The position numbers and the translations under genes were made by a program. Positions 26,640-33,658 of a stretch of DNA of 41,873 nt are shown piece after piece. Each line of letters begins with the position of its first letter. The stretch's first letter is position 1. This DNA comes from Candidatus Peribacteria bacterium (GTDB lineage: Bacteria > Patescibacteriota > Gracilibacteria > UBA1369 > 2-02-FULL-48-14), in NCBI GenBank assembly GCA_943357175.1, contig CALRGE010000001.1, forward strand, positions 129,232-171,104, read 5' to 3'. The notes under the pieces are model-generated. The model saw nothing but the letters and a program-made list of their open reading frames with translations. It had not been told where the DNA came from and did no database searches.

Positions 26640-29120
26640 TTAGTAGAAGAAGGATTGGACGAAGGTTACGATGGTGTACGAGGCGAAACCGAAAATGAGA
26701 CCGATTATTGCTTGGGAAATCATGTTTTTGTAACGGTCGATTTTGGTTTGATCTCCTTGAGAAGTTATCATTAAAATTCCTGCGGCGACAAGTACAACAA
26801 AGGCAAATGTTCCGATTAGTAGAGTCAAAATGTTGATTACTCGAAGGAGAACCTCAGCGACGGTGGAGCGTTCATTATTACCAGCAAGTTCTTTTATATC
26901 TTGCGAAGTTGATTCGCCTGTTTCTTTACCTGTTGTTTGATCTGTTGATTTACTTGAAAGAATTTCGAATACATCGAAATTGGAAGTTGTTGAATTTGCA
27001 GCCGATGCTATTTGTGAAGTAGCTGGTAAAATTAAGACAATGCTGAGGAAGATTGTGGCGAGGAATTTCTTCATGCTTTTACTATAGCGCTCTTCGAGTT
27101 TTTGTTCAACAAAGCTTCTGCGACGGCCGAATCTTTCAGCACAGATTTTAATTGTTTCGTGGAGATTTGTGTTGTGAGGCGGATCGATTTTTTGTGTTTC
27201 GAACCTGAAAGTTGGAAGGCATTCGGAGTTTTTGAGGAGTTTTGCGTATGCTTGAAATGGTGGAAGTTGGCAGAGATCTTCTTCAACAAGTGATAGCTGC
27301 GGCGCGAGTTTTTCTGCGTCAGCAAAATTTGTTCGGAATGCAATTAGAGAGCCGACGTTTCCAAGAACTGCATCTTGATATTCGGGTGGAATTTGGTTTA
27401 TAAATTGGTTCGCCACCGTGAGTGAGAGGCCGTATTTTCTCGATTCAGAAAGCATTGTTAGGAGAGTCGGGCTGCAGAAATTTTGAAATTCATCAATGAA
27501 CATTGCGACGGTTTTTCTTTCGGTTGCAGGAATATTTGCGCGTTTTAGCAGGCAAGTTTGAATCATTGAAATAAAAATCATGCCCAGCATTTTTGAAGCG
27601 TCTTCTCCGAGTTTTCCTTTTGAAAGCGCGATTATTACAATTTTATTTTGATCGAAGAGACTGTCGAAATTGAGTTTGCCGCGAGGTTGTCCAAAGATAT
27701 TTCTGAGAGTTGGGGAGGTGAGGAGTGGCCCAACCTTGTTTAAGATTGGGGCGATGTGCTCTTGGCGAGTTTTTGGATCGAGATTTAGAAATTCGCTTTG
27801 CCAAAAACGTGTAAGCTCGATGTCTTTTATGTCGCTGATTTTTTTAAGACAGAAATCTTTTTCTGTTAGTAGGCGAGGTAAATCTAGCAAACTCGTATTT
27901 TTGTTGAGGAGAAGTGTGAGAATTGCATTCCTCAAAATATACTCAAGGCGTGGGCCCCAACTTCCTTTTGCCAGCATCTGAAAAATTTCAGTTGTAGCAG
28001 ATGCTTTCAGGCTTGGGTTTTCATCCGGCAAAAGTTCTAGCGGATTTACGGCAAGTGGATATTCAAGATTTGAAGGATCGAGAATTACTAGATCTTTAAG
28101 GCGATTCTGCTGGATTGTTTTTATTGCATCTTCAGCGAGATCGCCGTGAGGATCTAAAATTATGACGGCATGATTTTTTTGAAGGTCACGTTTAAGAATC
28201 GCCAAAATTGTGCTCGACTTTCCCATTCCGGTTTTGCCCAAAATGTATAGATGTCGCTTGCGGTCTTCTTCATTCATTTCGAGTGGATCTCCGGGTGGAG
28301 CTCGCAGATAAGCAGTACTTTCGGACTGTAAAATCGCGGCGCAGTTTTTTGTGTCAGGCATTGTTAATAGGCTTGCGAGTTCTTCAGCGCTTAGAATTAT
28401 TTTCGACGGTTTTTTTGTTATTTTTAGACCGTTCAAATATGGAAGTGTGAAGCCGTTTAGAAATTCGGAAAAATTGTGAGTCATTTCAATTTGAACCTCA
28501 AAAAGTGGGCGAGAAAGCTTATCAAGAATTGCAGAAAGTGGATCTTCACGTTCATGAATGCTTTCGGTTTTTTCTTCAGGCCCGTGTTTTTCAGCGGAGA
28601 TTTTTGTGAGAAAAAGTCGCAGTAGAGGGCTGAAAATTTTTCGAAATTTGAAGTGAAACCAGCCACGTGATTCCCATTGATCGAGGTGTCTTTCAGCTTT
28701 GAAGTGAGCTTTTTTGCATTTTTTCAGCGCACGTTCGCGCTTTTTATCTTTTATTGCTTTGAAGGTGATTTTAAAGTGCGAATTTTCTGTGGCGGCAATT
28801 TTTGAAATTAGTGAATCAGCCGGGAAAATTCTTTCTTTATTAATTCTATCTTCAAATTGACTGTAGCGTTTTATGGGAAGTAGAGTGCCTTTGAGTTGGC
28901 GGGCGAAGTAAGTTGGGCTTAGAAGTGAGATGTGGTTTTTTATTGAACGCGATCCGGCAAAAGTTTCTTCTAAATTTTCGCTGCTTGAAATTTGGGTTTT
29001 TTGAGATTCATTTTTGAATGCAATCCACATCTCTCTTTTCGATTTCTGGGCTGTGTGAAGCCAGTGCTCAAAATCACGTGGGTGATATTCTCTGGTTTGT
29101 GCGAGGCGTATTTGGAACAT
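26640..29120 (-). CDS. VirD4/TraG-like ATPase fused in frame to a C-terminal signal peptide and VirB2-like module
   Basis: 826 residues. The motor domain has Walker A GKTGMGKS (295-302), the strand IILDPHGDLAEDAI and Walker B FIDEFQNF (541-548). The NQFINQIPP loop is also typical of type IV coupling proteins and HerA/TraG helicases. The N-terminal 290 residues are basic and not recognised. From Met683 a new signal peptide begins (MKKFLATIFLSIVLILPATS) and leads to a VirB2-like helix pair ending the protein. There is no stop between the two parts. A good promoter lies exactly upstream of Met683, so the second part may also be made as a separate pilin (26640-27074). It heads the pilin-like operon. 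Confidence 0.85.
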   Translation of the reverse strand: MFQIRLAQTREYHPRDFEHWLHTAQKSKREMWIAFKNESQKTQISSSENLEETFAGSRSIKNHISLLSPTYFARQLKGTLLPIKRYSQFEDRINKERIFPADSLISKIAATENSHFKITFKAIKDKKRERALKKCKKAHFKAERHLDQWESRGWFHFKFRKIFSPLLRLFLTKISAEKHGPEEKTESIHEREDPLSAILDKLSRPLFEVQIEMTHNFSEFLNGFTLPYLNGLKITKKPSKIILSAEELASLLTMPDTKNCAAILQSESTAYLRAPPGDPLEMNEEDRKRHLYILGKTGMGKSSTILAILKRDLQKNHAVIILDPHGDLAEDAIKTIQQNRLKDLVILDPSNLEYPLAVNPLELLPDENPSLKASATTEIFQMLAKGSWGPRLEYILRNAILTLLLNKNTSLLDLPRLLTEKDFCLKKISDIKDIELTRFWQSEFLNLDPKTRQEHIAPILNKVGPLLTSPTLRNIFGQPRGKLNFDSLFDQNKIVIIALSKGKLGEDASKMLGMIFISMIQTCLLKRANIPATERKTVAMFIDEFQNFCSPTLLTMLSESRKYGLSLTVANQFINQIPPEYQDAVLGNVGSLIAFRTNFADAEKLAPQLSLVEEDLCQLPPFQAYAKLLKNSECLPTFRFETQKIDPPHNTNLHETIKICAERFGRRRSFVEQKLEERYSKSMKKFLATIFLSIVLILPATSQIASAANSTTSNFDVFEILSSKSTDQTTGKETGESTSQDIKELAGNNERSTVAEVLLRVINILTLLIGTFAFVVLVAAGILMITSQGDQTKIDRYKNMISQAIIGLIFGFASYTIVTFVQSFFY
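27081..27109 (-). promoter_or_regulatory. Candidate internal promoter for the pilin part of the fusion
   Basis: TTGAAC (27104-27109), a 17-base spacer and TATAGT (27081-27086) on the minus strand, inside the ATPase reading frame. The predicted start falls on the ATG at 27074 (Met683), giving a leaderless message for the signal-peptide/VirB2 part. Confidence 0.55.
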
Positions 29121-29170
29121 ACACGCACTTTAGTGCGCTTGTTTGGATCAGGCGAATGCGTTTTTGATTT

Positions 29171-29207
29171 AACAGGTTGAAAACCTGTTGTCAGAGCTAT
29201 GACAACA
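29171..29207. repeat. Two overlapping hairpins at the end of the PilT-like gene
   Basis: AACAGGTT-GAA-AACCTGTT (29171-29189) and TGTTGTCA-GAGCTA-TGACAACA (29186-29207) are perfect inverted repeats that share four bases and cannot both form. The second includes the stop codon of the PilT-like gene. They sit upstream of the ATPase gene start (29120). A further palindrome, CGCACTTTAGTGCG, lies at 29124-29137. They may end one transcript or control the next. Confidence 0.5.
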
Positions 29208-29880
29208 GCTCGTCTGGTAATAGCAAAATTAACTTCTCTGTGGCGATTTTTTGTATAATTTCCGGTCGGCTGATTTTGATTTCGTTAATTGCAATTAGGC
29301 TGGCTTTGATTTTTAGAGCTTCACGTAGACCATCTTCAAGTGTTGTAAAATGTTCGCCAAGTTCTTTTTGTTCTATCAAACCCATGAAAGATTTTGCAGG
29401 ATATTTAATGCTACGTTCGAGAGAAACTGCGCTTTCGCTTCGATTTTGGCTGAAGTATTTCAAAATTGAGGCGTAGAGTGCTTGGTCATGAATTGTGAGA
29501 ATTCCATGATTTGTCTTGAGCCATTTTTCGATAGAAGCAAAGGCTTTGTGACCTGATAAATCGTTCCAAAGTGGCTTTAATCTTTGAACAAGTAATACTT
29601 TACCCACCTGATTTTCTTGCATGCTGAAAATAAAACGCTCCGCATTATATTCATGAGAAATTTCTAGACCGTTTTCTAGATCTTCAAGAGTTTTTTCGCC
29701 TAATAGTTCTTTGATAGCTCCGGTGATGTCGCTACTTTCGCCGTCTTCAATTATTTTCCACTGATTCTTCACTAAAATTCGCGGAAAATTTCCGCTAGGT
29801 AAAATCAATAAATCGGCTTCGTATTGGCCGAGAGTTCTAAGTAATTTAGGCAGATTGGCCGACATGTTCAAGTATTTCAT
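29197..29880 (-). CDS. Degenerate PilT/GspE-like protein lacking ATP-binding motifs
   Basis: About 227 residues from the ATG at 29880 (29865 is an alternative). The N-terminal part follows the PilT N-domain: LLRTLGQYEADLLILPSGNF, then RILVKNQWKII, then the helix and RFIFSMQENQVGKVLLVQRL. Next comes the motor fold: GILTIHDQALYASIL where PilT has the Walker A strand. SIKYPAKSFMGLIEQKELG follows where PilT has IEDPIE...QREVG, and DGLREALKIKASLIAINEI where PilT has ALRAALREDPDVILVGEMRD. The GKS/T lysine, acidic Asp box and Walker B Glu are absent, and the C-terminal domain is missing. It probably cannot hydrolyse ATP. It overlaps dus by 35 bases. Homology is my reading by eye and needs a profile test. 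Confidence 0.6.
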   Translation of the reverse strand: MKYLNMSANLPKLLRTLGQYEADLLILPSGNFPRILVKNQWKIIEDGESSDITGAIKELLGEKTLEDLENGLEISHEYNAERFIFSMQENQVGKVLLVQRLKPLWNDLSGHKAFASIEKWLKTNHGILTIHDQALYASILKYFSQNRSESAVSLERSIKYPAKSFMGLIEQKELGEHFTTLEDGLREALKIKASLIAINEIKISRPEIIQKIATEKLILLLPDELLS

Positions 29881-30826
29881 TAAGTATTCTTTTTGCCTCT
29901 TCCAAGGTTGAAATGTGCACGACGCGAGCTCTATATTCGCTGGCTCCGTCGAAGCCACGAATTGCCTGCACGAAGTTTTTTCGCATCTCCACAATTCCAC
30001 GATTTTCGCCTTTTGTTTGCACTGAAAGTTCGCAGTGTTTCAGTAGATACGGAAGTTTTTCAGCGAAAGTTTTTGGAGCTGTGTATTCACCGCCGTAAAA
30101 AGCTGCCGCGATTTCAGCCATAACCCAAGGGTTGCTCATTGTCGCTCGGCCAACCATTACACCGTCGAGATTCTTTAATTTGCCGACTGCATCTGCTGCG
30201 CTGAGAACATCGCCGTTTCCGATAACCGGTATTTTTAGATTTCTTTTTACTTCATAAATCGGTTCCCAATCAGATTTTCCGAGATACATTTGTTTCGCTG
30301 TTCTGCCGTGAATTGTGATTAATTCTGCGCCAGCCTCCTCAAGTTTTTTGCAAAATGCGATGAACCATTCTATATCTACTTTGTTGATTCCCAGTCGTGT
30401 TTTTACTGATACAGGAAGGGAAGTACCTCTAACTGTTGCGGCCACAATGTCTGCGGCATGACATGGGTTTTTTAGAAGGGAAGAGCCGTGATCACTTGAA
30501 ACAACTTTTTTGGCCGGGCAACCCATGTTTAAATCAATCGCATCTGCTCCCATTTCTTCTATTTTTTTTGCGGCTTCGGTGAAGTGATCAAGTTTTTTTC
30601 CGAAAATCTGAGCGACAATCGGGCGCTCTTCATCAGGATTAAAATCTAGTTGTTTTAGAGTTTTTTTGCTTGAGTAAACAATTCCGTCGACGCTGGTGAA
30701 TTCTGTAAAACAAATCGCGCGAGGTTCTATACTTTTAATTAACTGACGATAAGCGGAGTCGGTATAGCCGGCCATTGGTGCCAATGCAAGAATCGGCTTT
30801 GTGCAATTTTTCCAGGAGAATTTCAT
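29846..30826 (-). CDS. dus: tRNA-dihydrouridine synthase
   Basis: A flavoenzyme that reduces uridines in the tRNA D-loop. The TIM-barrel start reads LALAPMAGYTDSAYRQLI (about 13-30). The active-site Cys lies in NMGCPAKKV (C103). Substrate/FMN motifs are SVKTRLGI, LITIHGRTAKQMYLG and IPVIGNGDVLS, and the phosphate-binding loop is GVMVGRATMSNPW. At 326 residues it is full length, of the DusB-like type. It overlaps the upstream TPR/pseudopilin gene by ATGA and the downstream PilT-like gene by about 35 bases. Confidence 0.96.
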   Translation of the reverse strand: MKFSWKNCTKPILALAPMAGYTDSAYRQLIKSIEPRAICFTEFTSVDGIVYSSKKTLKQLDFNPDEERPIVAQIFGKKLDHFTEAAKKIEEMGADAIDLNMGCPAKKVVSSDHGSSLLKNPCHAADIVAATVRGTSLPVSVKTRLGINKVDIEWFIAFCKKLEEAGAELITIHGRTAKQMYLGKSDWEPIYEVKRNLKIPVIGNGDVLSAADAVGKLKNLDGVMVGRATMSNPWVMAEIAAAFYGGEYTAPKTFAEKLPYLLKHCELSVQTKGENRGIVEMRKNFVQAIRGFDGASEYRARVVHISTLEEAKRILNEILEHVGQSA

Positions 30827-31740
30827 GTGCGCTTAACTTTTACTTTTGGCTTTGTTTCGGTCGGTTCAGTTCCTTTCCCGTCGCCAGAAATTAAATGCAC
30901 ATTCTCAAAACTTAAGTCACGATATTCAGGGTGTTCGCTGATATTTGCGCCTTTGCTCCATGGGTAGGCAAAGCCTTTGCTGTCCTCAAAAATTGCAGAA
31001 ATTATGTATTCCGTGTTTGAGTTGTAAACTGCATAAACGTAGCCGTAGAATTTTCCACTTTTATCATTGTGACCCTGTTTTGGATCAGTTGGAATACTGC
31101 CAAGTGCAGTTTTTAATGCTTCATCAATTTGAGAAACCGCTGGATATCTACCGTTTTCTTCTTTGAATTCTTCTAAAACTTCCGCGATTTGCGTTAGAGT
31201 TTTTACTCGTTCTTCGTTTTGAGTTAAATATTCTTTTGGGCCTTGTGGTTTATTTTGCTCGGCAACATCTTTAATTATATCTGCAGATTGTCTGTTTGAA
31301 ATCGTCCAAATTACTCCACTCCCGATTGCCACAACCAAAATTGCAGGAATTATCATTGCCAAAATGTGTACAAGTTTTTCTTTCTTAAGTGCTTCCACGC
31401 GAGGTGAAGCAGATTCCGCCTGTGGACTTGGAGTTAAGCTGGCAATTAATGGGTCGTTTGAAGGAATTTTTTCTACAGGAGTGATTATTGGGGCCGGTGC
31501 CACAACTGGTTGTTCCGCAGGCGCAACTTCAAGTGGCGCAGCTGCTACAGATTCTGCCGGCATAGCAGGAGCAGCGGCTGCTTCCATCGCTTTTTTCATC
31601 AATGCCAAAGCTCTTTGATTGCTTGGCTCGAGTGATAAAATCTCTCTGCAACCTTGAATAACCATCTCAAAATTACCGGCATTTAGCCAAGATTGAATCT
31701 GATTTAGTGCCTGTGTAATAGTAACCTCTTCGTTGTCCAT
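30823..31740 (-). CDS. TPR-like domain, membrane helix and pseudopilin-like ectodomain protein
   Basis: 305 residues with three parts. Residues 5-52 look like one and a half TPR units (AGNFEMVIQGCREILSLEPS). Residues 53-105 are an Ala/Pro-rich linker. A membrane helix at 123-148 leads to an outer domain. That domain starts KTLTQIAEVLEEFKEENGRYP and has IPTDPKQG, resembling the soluble part of GspG-type pseudopilins (helix, then NGxYP, then a calcium-loop-like region). The prepilin cleavage motif is absent, so it would be an internally anchored pilin-like protein facing out with a cytoplasmic TPR. Function is unknown. It heads a coupled group with dus and the PilT-like gene. Confidence 0.7.
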   Translation of the reverse strand: MDNEEVTITQALNQIQSWLNAGNFEMVIQGCREILSLEPSNQRALALMKKAMEAAAAPAMPAESVAAAPLEVAPAEQPVVAPAPIITPVEKIPSNDPLIASLTPSPQAESASPRVEALKKEKLVHILAMIIPAILVVAIGSGVIWTISNRQSADIIKDVAEQNKPQGPKEYLTQNEERVKTLTQIAEVLEEFKEENGRYPAVSQIDEALKTALGSIPTDPKQGHNDKSGKFYGYVYAVYNSNTEYIISAIFEDSKGFAYPWSKGANISEHPEYRDLSFENVHLISGDGKGTEPTETKPKVKVKRT

Positions 31741-31741
31741 A

Positions 31742-31769
31742 ATAAGCTTAAAACTTGCGCGAAGCTTAT
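31742..31769. repeat. Inverted repeat immediately before the TPR/pseudopilin gene
   Basis: ATAAGCTT (31742-31749) and AAGCTTAT (31762-31769) form an 8-bp perfect stem with a 12-base loop. It ends one base before the ATG on the minus strand and begins 8 bases after the upstream gene's stop. It could be a weak terminator or a hairpin limiting translation. Confidence 0.4.
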
Positions 31770-31777
31770 CTTATTTT

Positions 31778-32329
31778 CTAGAAACTATCAACCTCACTGT
31801 AGTTGCGGCCACCCATATGCGGAATGAGCGCCTCGATAGTTGCCCAAGTTGAATTTGGATCTTCTGATGCGATAACAGAAACTTCGTCGCCAACACCGCC
31901 TTTGAAATAAGTTACGGAAGCAAGTAGAACCTTATATGTTTTTTCTGGAGTCAGTACTTTAAATTGACCGTCTTCTTTGATAAGTGTGCCTTTCACGTTT
32001 TTACGTTTAGCAGGTTCAATTTGTTTGTATAAGAAAGTTCCGTTTGGCATAACGGTCAACTTTAATTTATCGCCCTCAAGTAATTTAGATTTACTCGCAT
32101 AATTCGCCGGCACTGGATACATTTTTCCGTTTGGTCCGTACATGCATTGTCCATCGAAAATTCCCTCAACAATCTGTAAATCGCCTTCTTCGTGAGCGTC
32201 TAGTTCTACCGGAGCTGCACTTGTTCTGTGAGGCACAAGTGTTTCTAAAATCTGTTTTGCTCCCTTCAAATTAGCCTCCGCGGTTTCAACCATTCGTAGT
32301 GCTTTTTCGATCTGTGTGTTGTCAGTCAT
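31778..32329 (-). CDS. Conserved hypothetical protein with coiled coil and beta domains, 183 aa
   Basis: I recognise the pattern as one that recurs in CPR genomes but know no function for it. Residues 5-30 form a coiled-coil-like helix (KALRMVETAEANLKGAKQIL). The rest is beta-rich with two similar halves: VEGIFDGQCMYGPNGKMYPV...LLEGDKLKLTV, then VKGTLIKEDGQFKVLTPEKT...GVGDEVSVIA. The repeated glycine-turn pattern resembles two OB- or barrel-like domains. No membrane segment is present. The family memory is not a database result. The leader is A-rich (AAAAACAAACTATG). Confidence 0.7.
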   Translation of the reverse strand: MTDNTQIEKALRMVETAEANLKGAKQILETLVPHRTSAAPVELDAHEEGDLQIVEGIFDGQCMYGPNGKMYPVPANYASKSKLLEGDKLKLTVMPNGTFLYKQIEPAKRKNVKGTLIKEDGQFKVLTPEKTYKVLLASVTYFKGGVGDEVSVIASEDPNSTWATIEALIPHMGGRNYSEVDSF

Positions 32330-32371
32330 AGTTTGTTTTTATATTGCTTTTGGGATTATAGCACAATGTAA

Positions 32372-33319
32372 TCATTCCTTCAATTTATAAATCACCTTCT
32401 CTCCATCGTGACCGGAAATTCGCAAATCAATATAAAGTATTGGGCTTTCGTAAATATTCAGCTTAGTTAGGGCTTTTTTCATTTTCGACATCTGGAGTTC
32501 GAGGTCCTGAGTCATGTCGAGCCAAACATAGAAATCTAGTTCAGTTAAGAAGTGTAATTCGCGTGCGCGTTTTAAATAATTTACTGATTTAATTTGTAAA
32601 TTAAATTTGCCCTCGAAACTTGTTTTTGCGTCGAGAATTTGTTGGAGATTTTCACCTGGAATGATTTCAGCGTTAATTTTTGGACCATCTGCTGTGTCGC
32701 CTTCTTTAATTTCGAGGTCGGTTCCTGTAACGTCCATAACGATTGTAGGCAAAGTATCGTTGCTTATGCCAATCAGCGCAACGTATCCAAGTTCATTCAC
32801 AATATAAAGTTTACTTGTGCCGTCGGCTTGGTTGATTCGCACGTTCGCTGCAACTGGATAAGTTTCAATTTTTGCAACAATTGTGTGTGGAAGTACTCTG
32901 TAAATCCCAAGAGTTTTTAAATAGCCCAAGTTTTCAGCAAGTTTTGTTTCGTGCTCGCTTGGTCCAAACATAATTATATTTCCACCAAGAAAGGCTTGCA
33001 GATAGTCATTTACGATTTTCTGTTCTTCAACAGTTTCTTCGCCTCCTTGAATCTCGATTTTTTGGATTGTGAAGAAATTCGTGAAAAATATCAGGTAAAT
33101 TCCTCCGCCGAGTATAAAAAATGCCGCGAAGATTTTAAGATAGCGAAGGATTTTTGCCCCGCTTTCTCCTAGTTTGCGATTTTTTGGAGCAGCGCTCTTC
33201 TGGAAAAAACCTGTTTTAGGAACAAATGCCTTTCGCACTGCGACTCTCGGGTTTTTATAATTCTGAAAACCCGGATTTAGAGTTTTTCTGCGACGTTTAA
33301 AATAAGAAAAAAGACCCAT
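32372..33319 (-). CDS. ftsQ: Cell division protein FtsQ-like (POTRA domain)
   Basis: 315 residues: a strongly basic cytoplasmic tail (1-58), one membrane helix (about 59-80, IFAAFFILGGGIYLIFFTNF), then a POTRA domain (about 82-155). That domain starts FTIQKIEIQGGEE and ends LPHTIVAKIETYPVAA, followed by the FtsQ beta domain with LYIVNELGYVALI. FtsQ/DivIB links early and late divisome proteins. No mur or ftsA/ftsZ genes flank it here, which is away from the classical dcw cluster. Family call is by architecture and motif. Confidence 0.87.
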   Translation of the reverse strand: MGLFSYFKRRRKTLNPGFQNYKNPRVAVRKAFVPKTGFFQKSAAPKNRKLGESGAKILRYLKIFAAFFILGGGIYLIFFTNFFTIQKIEIQGGEETVEEQKIVNDYLQAFLGGNIIMFGPSEHETKLAENLGYLKTLGIYRVLPHTIVAKIETYPVAANVRINQADGTSKLYIVNELGYVALIGISNDTLPTIVMDVTGTDLEIKEGDTADGPKINAEIIPGENLQQILDAKTSFEGKFNLQIKSVNYLKRARELHFLTELDFYVWLDMTQDLELQMSKMKKALTKLNIYESPILYIDLRISGHDGEKVIYKLKE

Positions 33320-33369
33320 GGTGGAACTTTAGCGTGTGTGATGAGGTGAGGCAAGAATTAAACAATGCT

Positions 33370-33384
33370 CACACCTTTGGTGTG
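33370..33384. repeat. Small hairpin after the 52-aa ORF
   Basis: CACACC-TTT-GGTGTG, a perfect 6-bp stem four bases after the stop of the 52-residue ORF on the minus strand. There is no T-run directly after it, so termination is only possible. Confidence 0.35.
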
Positions 33385-33388
33385 ACTG

Positions 33389-33547
33389 CTAGTCGTTACC
33401 TTTAGCAAGAGCAGCCTTAAGATTATCCTGTAAAGCAACTGCTGTTGCCTTTAAGTTAGCCTTATTTTTTCTCTTCCATTGTTTTGACTTTGGTCTCCAA
33501 GCTGGAGCGTCTACTAACCCGTGTGTGTGACTATTTGCGTTTACCAT
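33389..33547 (-). CDS. Basic microprotein, 52 aa
   Basis: An ORF too short for most gene callers: it begins MVNANSHTHGLVDAPAWRPK and continues with a Lys/Arg-rich stretch (QWKRKNKANLK). It ends in an alanine-rich helix (ATAVALQDNLKAALAKGND). The net charge is strongly positive, so nucleic-acid binding is possible but unproven. An AT-rich TAATATAAAA lies about 8 bases before the ATG. Hairpins flank it on both sides (33370-33384 and 33564-33578), fitting a small transcription unit. It occupies the otherwise empty gap 33320-33658. Confidence 0.5.
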   Translation of the reverse strand: MVNANSHTHGLVDAPAWRPKSKQWKRKNKANLKATAVALQDNLKAALAKGND

Positions 33548-33563
33548 AAATCTTTTATATTAG

Positions 33564-33578
33564 CGCACTTTCTGTGCG
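33564..33578. repeat. Small hairpin upstream of the 52-aa ORF
   Basis: CGCAC-TTTCT-GTGCG, perfect 5-bp arms. It resembles CGCACTTTAGTGCG at 29124-29137, upstream of the ATPase gene. A second pair, TGATGC (33579-33584) and GCATCA (33608-33613), follows directly. Confidence 0.35.
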
Positions 33579-33658
33579 TGATGCAGGGGCGATTGTAGGG
33601 ATTAAGCGCATCAGAGTCAAGCTAATTACATTGATCTGAATTGCTGCAATCTTAACCA

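Noticed and set aside
27670-27981. Plus-strand ORF opposite the VirD4-like ATPase
   Set aside because: It mirrors conserved motor codons on the other strand and has shadow-frame composition with no start signals.
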